Of a stretch of 5,939 bases of DNA, positions 1 to 4,939 are shown one piece after another. Numbering within the stretch: the stretch's first letter is position 1; every line of letters starts with the position of its first letter. The DNA is from Phycisphaerae bacterium (GTDB taxonomy: Bacteria > Planctomycetota > Phycisphaerae > UBA1845 > PWPN01). The notes beneath the pieces are model-generated. The model worked only from the letters and a program-made list of their open reading frames with translations, ran no database searches and was not told the origin of the DNA. The translations under genes and the position numbers were made by a program. The DNA is taken from contig PWPN01000218.1 of the NCBI GenBank assembly GCA_003557125.1, forward strand, positions 1 to 5,939, in the 5' to 3' direction.

Positions 1-2
1 CC

Positions 3-884
3 CCCTCATTCATGCCGCTCAACTTTGAAGAGGGCGAGGAGGAAAAGACCAACGAGATCCGGATGATCCCGCGGCTGTGGAACATCCGATCGCCGCAACG
101 GCCGACAATGGGTGTGCTGCGCATGGAGGGTGGAAACGTCGTTTCCAATCGCAGGCATGCCTTCGTCGGGGTCAATGTCCTTATGGACAATGCCCACCTC
201 GGCGTGAGCGATCGGCGCCTTGCCAGGGAGATCAGCCGTACGCTCGGAGTCCCGGTCGTATTCGTAGGCTGTGCGGCAGGGGAGGTCCCGTACGAACACG
301 TGGACATGTACCTGACGCCCCTCGATGACCGGACGGTACTGGTGGGATGCACCCGTTTGGCTCAGTCTTTGATGACCCGCCGGCGGGCAGGTCGATTGAG
401 CCGCTCGTCAGCCGGGTGGGTGTACGAGGACATGGACGTTTCGGAAGAGACAGCCGATCTGCTCGATGCCGTCGCCGAACAGGTCGAGTCGCTGGGCTAC
501 GAGGTTGTCCGCACGCCGCTGATCATCGACGCCGAACGCCAGTGGGTCGTGACATATAACAATGTGGTGCTGGATCGGCGACTTGGCCGAAATACGGTTT
601 ATCTGCCGATGTACCGGATCGCGTTTCTGGATCGGGCGGGCGAAGACATCTATCGGCGACTGGGGCTCGAGGTGCGGAAGATCGACGTATCGGGAATCTT
701 CGACCTGGGCGGCGCGGTACGCTGCGTGGTCAACGTGACCCGCAGAAGGTCGGCCGGGACGGATCGGGCAATGAGGCATGACTGGGCCGGCGGGGTGAGC
801 GGAGGCCGGAGCACAACTCAAGCGGGCACTTACGGTTACGGGAGGATGGCTGTCGGGGCTTTTCCCGAGGAGGTGCGACCATGA
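3..884 (+). CDS. Guanidino-modifying enzyme superfamily protein (arginine/agmatine deiminase or amidinotransferase-like), 5'-truncated
   Basis: This is probably a hydrolase or transferase acting on a guanidine group (arginine, agmatine or a derivative) through a cysteine thiouronium intermediate; the substrate cannot be told. Numbering from the ATG at position 12, it has the family motifs in the expected order: EGGN at 39-42, the His-x-Asp pair H96/D98 in HVDMYL, an Asn-rich segment TYNNVV at 181-186, VYLPMY at 196-201, and the presumed nucleophile C238 in GGAVRCVVN. Family members carry a further conserved Asp (RD motif) some tens of residues before the EGG motif. It is absent here, and the frame stays open to the left edge, so the true start is most likely outside the window and the ATG at 12 is internal. 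About 50 Gly/Arg/Ser-rich residues follow C238, a longer tail than usual in this family, where the Cys lies near the C-terminus. The stop overlaps the next gene's start. Superfamily fairly sure; exact enzyme not. Confidence 0.8.
   Translation, partial: PSFMPLNFEEGEEEKTNEIRMIPRLWNIRSPQRPTMGVLRMEGGNVVSNRRHAFVGVNVLMDNAHLGVSDRRLAREISRTLGVPVVFVGCAAGEVPYEHVDMYLTPLDDRTVLVGCTRLAQSLMTRRRAGRLSRSSAGWVYEDMDVSEETADLLDAVAEQVESLGYEVVRTPLIIDAERQWVVTYNNVVLDRRLGRNTVYLPMYRIAFLDRAGEDIYRRLGLEVRKIDVSGIFDLGGAVRCVVNVTRRRSAGTDRAMRHDWAGGVSGGRSTTQAGTYGYGRMAVGAFPEEVRP
867..873 (+). promoter_or_regulatory. Ribosome binding site of the UPF0316 gene, inside the upstream gene
   Basis: GAGGAGG lies 7 bases before the ATG at 881, a strong Shine-Dalgarno match. 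It sits inside the last codons of the deiminase-like gene, so ribosomes finishing that gene would end on top of this site. This supports the start at 881 and translational coupling. A second in-frame ATG follows directly at 884. Confidence 0.8.
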
Positions 885-1678
885 TGGCGGACCTGTCCGT
901 GTGGTCGGCGTATACGCCGTGGTTGCCCCTGCTGATCTTTCTGGCGCGGATCGTGGACGTGTCGATCGGGACGGTCCGATTGATCTGCGTGACGCGAGGC
1001 CGCAAGGTCAGCGCCGTCGTGCTGGGCTTTTTCGAGGTGCTCATCTGGATCCTGGCGATCTCGACGACGTTCTCGCACCTGGACCAGTGGATCAATATCC
1101 TCGCCTTTGCCGGTGGTTTCGCCGCGGGCAATGCGGTGGGGATGCAGATCGAAAAGAAGCTGGCGATGGGTACGCAGATCGTTCAGTTGATCTCGCGCGG
1201 CTGCGCCCATGCCGTGGCGGAGCGGTTGCGGTTCGCGGACCTCATCGTCACCACGATGACCGGTGGCGGCCGGGACGGCCCGGTATCCATCTGCCTGATC
1301 GTGGTCTCGCGCAAAAGAGTGCCGGACGTCGTCGCGATGGCCCGCGGCATCGACCCGGAAGTCTTCATCACCGTCGAAGACGCCGTGGATGGAAGCATGG
1401 GCCGGGTGGCCACGATGTACCCCGGCAAAGCTCCTTTCCGACGGCTTCCGCGTTTTTCGATGGTCAATTTTCCGGGCATGTTCCGACGTGCGGGTGTGTT
1501 GGCGCGCGGCTACGCAGCCGACGCCGCTCAGACGGAGGAACAGTTCGCACAGCCCAGCGAGACCGTGACCTCCGTGAGTACCCCCAGCCATGTGTCGTCA
1601 ACGACGAACCAACCCCCGTCAGGTGAACACGGACGGGGAACGACCCAAACTCAGACAATATCGAAGAAATCAGCCTGA
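881..1678 (+). CDS. UPF0316 family membrane protein (DUF5698 + DUF2179), YebE-like
   Basis: This 265-residue protein belongs to the UPF0316 family of bacterial inner-membrane proteins (B. subtilis YebE type), whose molecular role is not established. Three hydrophobic segments lie at about 12-36, 42-63 and 70-92. The second contains the family signature GFFEVLIWILA (49-59), and the first ends with the typical RIVDVSIGTVR (23-33). The third is Gly/Ala-rich (AGGFAAGNAVGMQIE). A soluble alpha/beta DUF2179 region follows at about 100-182, including VSICLIVVSRK and the FITVEDA motif at 162-168. Known members are usually about 170-190 residues. This one carries roughly 75 extra C-terminal residues, rich in Ser, Thr, Gln and Pro and probably disordered. 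The start has a strong ribosome binding site and a 4-base overlap with the upstream gene, implying one operon. The family call is confident; the function is unknown. Confidence 0.88.
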   Translation: MMADLSVWSAYTPWLPLLIFLARIVDVSIGTVRLICVTRGRKVSAVVLGFFEVLIWILAISTTFSHLDQWINILAFAGGFAAGNAVGMQIEKKLAMGTQIVQLISRGCAHAVAERLRFADLIVTTMTGGGRDGPVSICLIVVSRKRVPDVVAMARGIDPEVFITVEDAVDGSMGRVATMYPGKAPFRRLPRFSMVNFPGMFRRAGVLARGYAADAAQTEEQFAQPSETVTSVSTPSHVSSTTNQPPSGEHGRGTTQTQTISKKSA

Positions 1679-1719
1679 GCCCGTTCCGCTTCATCCGAAC
1701 CGCAGCCAATGCATGACAT

Positions 1720-1749
1720 GTCGTGATCGGAAACACCCTCGATCACGAC
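1720..1749. repeat. Perfect 10-bp inverted repeat (possible terminator stem or operator-like dyad)
   Basis: GTCGTGATCG (1720-1729) and CGATCACGAC (1740-1749) are exact reverse complements around a 10-base spacer. The element starts 42 bases after the UPF0316 stop codon and lies in the gap between two convergent genes, the place expected for a bidirectional terminator. Neither strand has a T run after the stem, so a classic intrinsic terminator is not supported. It may instead be an RNA 3'-end stem or a protein-binding dyad. Confidence 0.6.
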
Positions 1750-1751
1750 CG

Positions 1752-1850
1752 GGGTGGTACCGGCGCGTCAGGGTGATACGGGCGTGCCAGGGTGGTACGG
1801 GCGCGTCAGGGTGGTACGGGCGTCAGGGTGGTACGGGCGTCTCGCCCGTC
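1752..1850. repeat. Tandem repeat, five copies of a GGGTGGTACGGGCG-type unit, ending in a hairpin
   Basis: Five head-to-tail copies begin at 1752, 1771, 1790, 1809 and 1826, with periods of 19, 19, 19 and 17 bases. The core is GGGTGGTACGGGCG. Copy 1 has CGG for GGG after the TAC, and copy 2 has GAT for GGT. The copies differ mainly in the tail (CGTCA, TGCCA, CGTCA, TCA). The last copy runs into a 7-bp hairpin, ACGGGCG/CGCCCGT, at 1833-1839 and 1843-1849 with a 3-base loop. From general familiarity such units occur between genes in planctomycete genomes, which I could not check here. The block breaks no gene and sits immediately before a second group of palindromes. Confidence 0.85.
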
Positions 1851-1868
1851 GATGGTGTGCTTGTGTGC

Positions 1869-1958
1869 CACTGCCTCTGTGAGCAGTGCGCGCCGGGTGC
1901 CACTGGCGGCTTGTCCGCCAGTGCGCCGGGTGCCCCTGGCGGCGTCCGCCAGTGCGCC
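1869..1958. repeat. Cluster of three CACTG...CAGTG hairpins with a 31-33 bp direct repeat
   Basis: Three stem-loops share the same arm theme. The first is CACTGC/GCAGTG (1869-1874, 1883-1888). The second is CACTGGCGG/CCGCCAGTG (1901-1909, 1915-1923), 9 bp with a 5-base loop. The third is CTGGCGG/CCGCCAG (1936-1942, 1946-1952) with a 3-base loop. The second and third are also direct repeats: GCGCCGGGTGCC begins at both 1890 and 1923, and a partial GCGCC follows at 1954. The arms match while the loops differ, which is typical of extragenic palindromes of the REP/BIME kind. The block ends 11 bases from the stop codon of the minus-strand HEAT gene, so its RNA could form the 3' end structure of that transcript. 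No T tract follows on either strand. Confidence 0.8.
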
Positions 1959-1969
1959 TGACTGTCGTG

Positions 1970-4291
1970 TTACCGTACCGGTGCAACAGCCCTGTGATGC
2001 AGAATGACCTCGGCTGTCTGCGGGACAGCTAAGTCGAGCGCACCCGCGGCTCGGCTGGCGTACGTGCGGATCTCGAGATACTCGGCCTCGAAAGCCTCTT
2101 CATGCAGTCTGCGGGTCATCGACTCGTCGAGGTAGGACCCGAACTGCCGGGCCGACTCGGCCAATGCCATGAACGCAACCTTCCGCAGCCTGTCGCTCTG
2201 TTCGTCGGACAAGGCAACGGATGCGACCGCACTTTGGGCATCCGGAAGATCCAGCCGTGCAAGGACGCGCAGCGAAGCGATCCGGAGTTCCTCGGATGGG
2301 AACGCGAGCACTTCGATCAGAGCCGGGCTGGCGACGGCAGGATCCAGGACGGTCCTTCCGTGGACAGCCAAGTCACGCAGGACACCGGCCGCTTCGAGTG
2401 CGAGCTGATCGCTGTGCTCTTCGTCGAGCTGCGTCGCCCCCATCTGGCCGGCTGCCTCGTTCCGCAGTGTGAGCAAAGCCTGGGCATCGACCGGCTGATC
2501 CTGTTCGAGTCGAAGCAACCGTCGTGCCGGGGTGGGGATGTCTTCCAACGGACGATCCGCGACGGGCTCGTCATGGCGAGCATAGATCACGACCGGTGTC
2601 AGGCCGAAACGCTCATCCTCGGCCAGGCTACGCATGGCCTGGACGAGCGGGGGGTTCGCGATCGACGCGCTCAGGAAAATCCCGTCCAGGTGCGTCCGCT
2701 CCCGCCGGGCCCATGTCATGGCGTCCGTGAAGCGGCGAGCGACGTGCACGTCGGCATCCTCTTCCTGGGCGATATCTTCCGCCAGCCTGCGGGCGACCTC
2801 CTCGTCCGGGTCCACGAGCAGGTAATAACGCTGCCCCGTCAAGGTCAATGTCGATGCGAGCACGGGAACGACCTCGTCCGCGCCCTCGAATGACATCATG
2901 GGCATCGCACGCCCGAGAGCCAACGCTGCCTTCATCCGCACGAGCGCATCCGGGAACACCAACGCCCGACTGAGGCTCAGTCGGCTATCGTCCAGAACCC
3001 CTGCCATCGCTGCCGGGCCGGCGGTTCCATCCATGGCTGCGATCGCCCCGAGCGCGACGTGGCGATCACGCTCGGCCAATCCGCGTGCCAGCACCTTGAG
3101 GCACAGTTGCGGCCCGGCCACGCGGGCGAAATAGACGTTCCGAAGGAAGTCATCCGGGCGCGTCCGGTCGGCGGTTTCGGCCACCTCGTCACTCTGGACG
3201 TCCAGGCCCAGCTCCGCTTCGCGTCGGAAGTTGGCCGCCAGCCACAACGTCACGACCTGGGGCGCGTCCGGTGCCAGTTCCAGGGACTGCTCGCAACATC
3301 GCATGGCCATGACCAGATGGAAGATCGGCCGGGGAACGGCGATGGGCTCGACCGTGTTGCCGACCGCGTACCAGACATTGGCCATGGCATCTCGCGGATC
3401 GGCAGCGAGTGCCTCGGCATCCGCGTAATACCGCTCAGCCAGGTTCGCGAACAGCTCGTCGGCCGGCAGGTCGGTCACACCGGGATTCCGTTCGATGATC
3501 GTTGCAATCGCCTCAGACGCCGCGGATCGGACATGCGGGTTGACCTGCGTATCCGTTGCCAGCCGTTTGAGATAGGGCAGCGCCTGTGGGTAGCCCAGGT
3601 CTCCCAGGCCGCGGGCGACCGCCCTGCGGATCATAGGATCCTGGACGCCCAGCGCCTCGACCATGGGGTTGACGATCCCCCGACCGAGTCGGCCGAAGAC
3701 ATCCACCACGAACGGATGGAGACGTGCCCGATCCGGATCGCCCAGAACGCGCAGCAACCAGGGAACCGCATATTCGCCCGAATCGCGGAGACGCTCCAGG
3801 GCCGTCATCCGCTGGGTGGGCGTGCCAGCCAACAGCTCGATGCTGTCGAGGATGTGTTCGGGGTCCTGCTGGCGTGTGCGATGCGCCTGGCGGATGAGGT
3901 CGAGCACCTTCTGCGCATTGTCCGCGATCGGCGTATTGCGGATCAGCAAAAGGAGGATGTCGATGGCATCTTTGTAGTAGTCTTCACTGGTCAGCCGAAC
4001 GAGTTCTCGGGCTGCCTCGGGTGTCAGCGGGTCCAGCTCGGGCAAGTCCAGAAGCGCCTGCGCGTAGCTGTCGGCTACGTCGAACTGCCCGATGAGGGCG
4101 AAGTGCAGGTAATTGGCGAGATTGTCCTCGATCGCGTCCAAGGACGTTTCGTCGGCTGCGACAGCCTCAGGTGCGCCCTCGGCCTCGGGGGTGTCCTGGG
4201 CCTGGACCATGCCACTGCCAGCCAGCAGGGCAGCCACGGACGCCAAGGGGACGAGGTATCTCAGCAGGATGTTCGTAAGGGGACTTCGCAT
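1970..4291 (-). CDS. Exported HEAT-repeat protein with TPR-like segments and a degenerate receiver-like domain
   Basis: The protein has 773 residues from the chosen start. Residues 1-31 form a Sec signal peptide: Arg2 and Arg11, a hydrophobic core LVPLASVAALLAG, and a probable cleavage after VQA (31). An acidic linker follows, then a helical TPR-like part (about 50-150), HEAT repeats (about 155-270, e.g. IRRAVARGLGDLG), a TPR-like part (about 275-370), more HEAT (about 395-482), an alpha/beta segment at about 487-572, and HEAT-like helices to the end (e.g. LRIASLRVLARLDLPDA). The alpha/beta segment reads like a CheY receiver: YYLLVDPDEE with D494/D496, then DGIFLSASI, then TPVVIYA. Ser541 stands where the phosphoacceptor Asp should be, and the Thr and Lys positions are also lost. 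It is likely a periplasmic or cell-envelope scaffold; no enzyme motif is visible. The start at 4291 has a GGAGGT site. An in-frame ATG at 4381 lies inside the promoter. Function unknown. Confidence 0.85.
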   Translation of the reverse strand: MRSPLTNILLRYLVPLASVAALLAGSGMVQAQDTPEAEGAPEAVAADETSLDAIEDNLANYLHFALIGQFDVADSYAQALLDLPELDPLTPEAARELVRLTSEDYYKDAIDILLLLIRNTPIADNAQKVLDLIRQAHRTRQQDPEHILDSIELLAGTPTQRMTALERLRDSGEYAVPWLLRVLGDPDRARLHPFVVDVFGRLGRGIVNPMVEALGVQDPMIRRAVARGLGDLGYPQALPYLKRLATDTQVNPHVRSAASEAIATIIERNPGVTDLPADELFANLAERYYADAEALAADPRDAMANVWYAVGNTVEPIAVPRPIFHLVMAMRCCEQSLELAPDAPQVVTLWLAANFRREAELGLDVQSDEVAETADRTRPDDFLRNVYFARVAGPQLCLKVLARGLAERDRHVALGAIAAMDGTAGPAAMAGVLDDSRLSLSRALVFPDALVRMKAALALGRAMPMMSFEGADEVVPVLASTLTLTGQRYYLLVDPDEEVARRLAEDIAQEEDADVHVARRFTDAMTWARRERTHLDGIFLSASIANPPLVQAMRSLAEDERFGLTPVVIYARHDEPVADRPLEDIPTPARRLLRLEQDQPVDAQALLTLRNEAAGQMGATQLDEEHSDQLALEAAGVLRDLAVHGRTVLDPAVASPALIEVLAFPSEELRIASLRVLARLDLPDAQSAVASVALSDEQSDRLRKVAFMALAESARQFGSYLDESMTRRLHEEAFEAEYLEIRTYASRAAGALDLAVPQTAEVILHHRAVAPVR

Positions 4292-4295
4292 CACG

Positions 4296-4301
4296 ACCTC
4301 C
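4296..4301 (-). promoter_or_regulatory. Ribosome binding site that sets the HEAT protein start
   Basis: On the minus strand GGAGGT precedes ATG (4291-4289) by 4 bases, a short but usable spacing. The ATG it serves opens directly into a signal peptide (MRSPLTNILLRYLVPLA), which the longer 803-residue reading would bury behind 30 unlike residues. This decides the start at 4291. Confidence 0.75.
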
Positions 4302-4369
4302 GATCGGGGGGACACCGCACCTGCCACGCCCTCGGGCGATGGCCACGGAATGCGCTCAGGACGGGGGTG

Positions 4370-4397
4370 ATTATAAAACATGCCTCCTGCGCGTCAA
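4370..4397 (-). promoter_or_regulatory. Sigma-70-type promoter of the HEAT-repeat gene
   Basis: On the minus strand TTGACG (4397-4392) and a perfect TATAAT (4375-4370) are separated by 16 bases, close to the consensus for the housekeeping sigma factor. Transcription would begin near 4363, leaving a leader of about 70 bases before the ATG at 4291. The in-frame upstream ATG at 4381-4379 falls in the spacer of this promoter and would not be in the transcript. Confidence 0.7.
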
Positions 4398-4475
4398 AAT
4401 CACCAGGGCCGACCCGCCGAGGAGCCTCGGCTTCTAAGCCTTTGCCGCAAAGCAGGTTGCCCCGGTTATTGCCCC

Positions 4476-4507
4476 GAATGGCGACTCCATGAGCCCGGAG
4501 TCCATTC
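4476..4507. repeat. Imperfect inverted repeat, 11 paired bases with a 2-base bulge
   Basis: GAATG-gc-GACTCC (4476-4488) pairs with GGAGTC-CATTC (4497-4507) around the 8-base loop ATGAGCCC. Partial pairing may extend outward (CGGT at 4464-4467 with ACCG at 4518-4521). No T run follows the stem directly on either strand. It may be part of a structured RNA or a binding dyad. Confidence 0.5.
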
Positions 4508-4608
4508 AGCCGGAAATACCGCATCGTGGCAAAAAAACGCCTGATTGGCCGACCGGGCTCTTCTTTGCGAACCCATAACCCTCGGATGCAGGAGTCTCAT
4601 CATTACGA

Positions 4609-4637
4609 CCGAACAGAATATTTCAAGTTCTGTACGG
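4609..4637. repeat. Stem-loop, CCG-A-ACAGAA / TTCTGT-A-CGG
   Basis: ACAGAA (4613-4618) and TTCTGT (4628-4633) pair exactly around a 9-base loop. CCG (4609-4611) and CGG (4635-4637) extend the stem past a single A-A mismatch, giving 9 pairs. It is the first of three closely spaced stems upstream of the sigma gene promoter. Confidence 0.55.
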
Positions 4638-4671
4638 ATTGCTGTCAGGTGTGTCGGAAGTCTCTTTTGCG

Positions 4672-4688
4672 ACCGAGATATACTCGGT
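4672..4688. repeat. Dyad ACCGAG-ATATA-CTCGGT, operator-like
   Basis: The perfect 6-bp arms are separated by the nearly self-complementary ATATA, giving a 17-bp symmetric site. Its size and AT centre resemble a binding site for a dimeric helix-turn-helix repressor; as RNA it would be a tight hairpin. It lies about 63 bp before the candidate -35 box of the sigma gene. Which role applies cannot be told from the sequence. Confidence 0.5.
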
Positions 4689-4704
4689 TTACCCAAATTC
4701 TCAC

Positions 4705-4726
4705 GACATTCCGACGGAAAAATGTC
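4705..4726. repeat. Bulged stem-loop GACATTCC / GG-AAA-AATGTC
   Basis: GACATT (4705-4710) pairs with AATGTC (4721-4726). CC/GG adds two pairs above a three-A bulge and the loop is GAC. It follows the dyad at 4672-4688 by 16 bases and completes a run of three stems within 118 bases. Confidence 0.45.
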
Positions 4727-4751
4727 ACTAAAGCCGCCCGGAACCGTTAAA

Positions 4752-4779
4752 TTCGCAATAGTCAGCGATTGTTTATAAT
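4752..4779 (+). promoter_or_regulatory. Candidate promoter of the sigma factor gene
   Basis: A perfect TATAAT lies at 4774-4779 with a weak -35 match, TTCGCA (4752-4757, four of six bases), 16 bases upstream. Transcription would start near 4786 and leave a leader of about 150 bases before the ATG at 4940. A weaker alternative uses TTGATC (4785-4790) with CATAAA (4807-4812). Confidence 0.45.
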
Positions 4780-4850
4780 ATTTCTTGATCCGGTATGCAC
4801 GTCGCCCATAAATGTCGTACATATACTGATGGTGCGGGACGTCCGAAAAT

Positions 4851-4865
4851 GTGGCGCTCCGCCAC
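4851..4865 (+). promoter_or_regulatory. Hairpin in the sigma gene leader
   Basis: GTGGCG and CGCCAC form a perfect 6-bp GC-rich stem with loop CTC, about 75 bases before the start codon. Just upstream is the 8-base palindrome GGACGTCC (4837-4844). No T run follows, so it is not a clear attenuator. It may stabilise the leader or act in post-transcriptional control. Confidence 0.4.
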
Positions 4866-4924
4866 GGGAATCTGGTGTCGGTTGGCGCGCGACTCTCTGA
4901 AAAGCTGGCTTCTTGCTTATCAAC

Positions 4925-4930
4925 GGAGGT
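4925..4930 (+). promoter_or_regulatory. Ribosome binding site that sets the sigma factor start
   Basis: GGAGGT precedes the ATG at 4940 by 9 bases. The in-frame TTG at 4913 would place this site inside the coding sequence and has no good site of its own, so 4940 is preferred. Confidence 0.8.
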
Positions 4931-4939
4931 GAAATTGCC

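Larger units (their letters stand above)
4398..4751. other. Gene-free divergent region with several inverted repeats
   Basis: I find no convincing protein gene between the HEAT promoter and the candidate sigma promoter. Short open frames exist, but they lack ribosome binding sites and have codon endings unlike the neighbouring genes. The stretch is clearly more AT-rich than the flanking genes from about 4600 onward. It contains at least four stem-loop or dyad sequences, listed separately, plus a short GC-rich palindrome at 4416-4431 (GCCGAGGAGCCTCGGC) and an A7 run at 4531-4537. It could carry operators, a small RNA or a long structured leader; nothing matches an RNA family I recognise. Confidence 0.55.

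Noticed and set aside
836..1591. A 251-codon minus-strand open frame opposite the UPF0316 gene
   Set aside because: Its product is rich in Arg, His and Asp with no domain, as expected of antisense shadows, and the opposite strand encodes a clear family member.
1752..1850. CRISPR array
   Set aside because: The unit is 17-19 bp with no spacers of constant length between copies, and no cas gene is near; it is a simple tandem repeat.
1590..2007. Short open frames on both strands across the repeat block
   Set aside because: Their reading comes from the repeated GC-rich units rather than coding constraint, and their translated products are repetitive.
3059..4492. A 477-codon plus-strand open frame opposite the HEAT gene
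   Set aside because: It is a shadow of the minus-strand gene in GC-rich DNA. The minus strand has a promoter, ribosome binding site, signal peptide and HEAT motifs; this frame has none and shows no recognisable domain.
4531..4580. T7 run on the minus strand as the tail of an intrinsic terminator
   Set aside because: No stable GC-rich stem directly precedes it on the minus strand, and there is no minus-strand gene just upstream to terminate.
4540..4590. tRNA T-arm-like GGGTTCGCA on the minus strand
   Set aside because: No matching arm, anticodon stem or acceptor stem could be built around it.
4526..4750. A GTG-started 74-residue basic frame (MAKKRLIGRPG...) with the cysteine cluster CTDCCQVC
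   Set aside because: The cysteine spacing is tempting for a zinc-binding small protein, but there is no good ribosome binding site, codon endings are unlike the neighbours, and the frame runs through three stem-loops. Kept only as a possibility if homologues appear.
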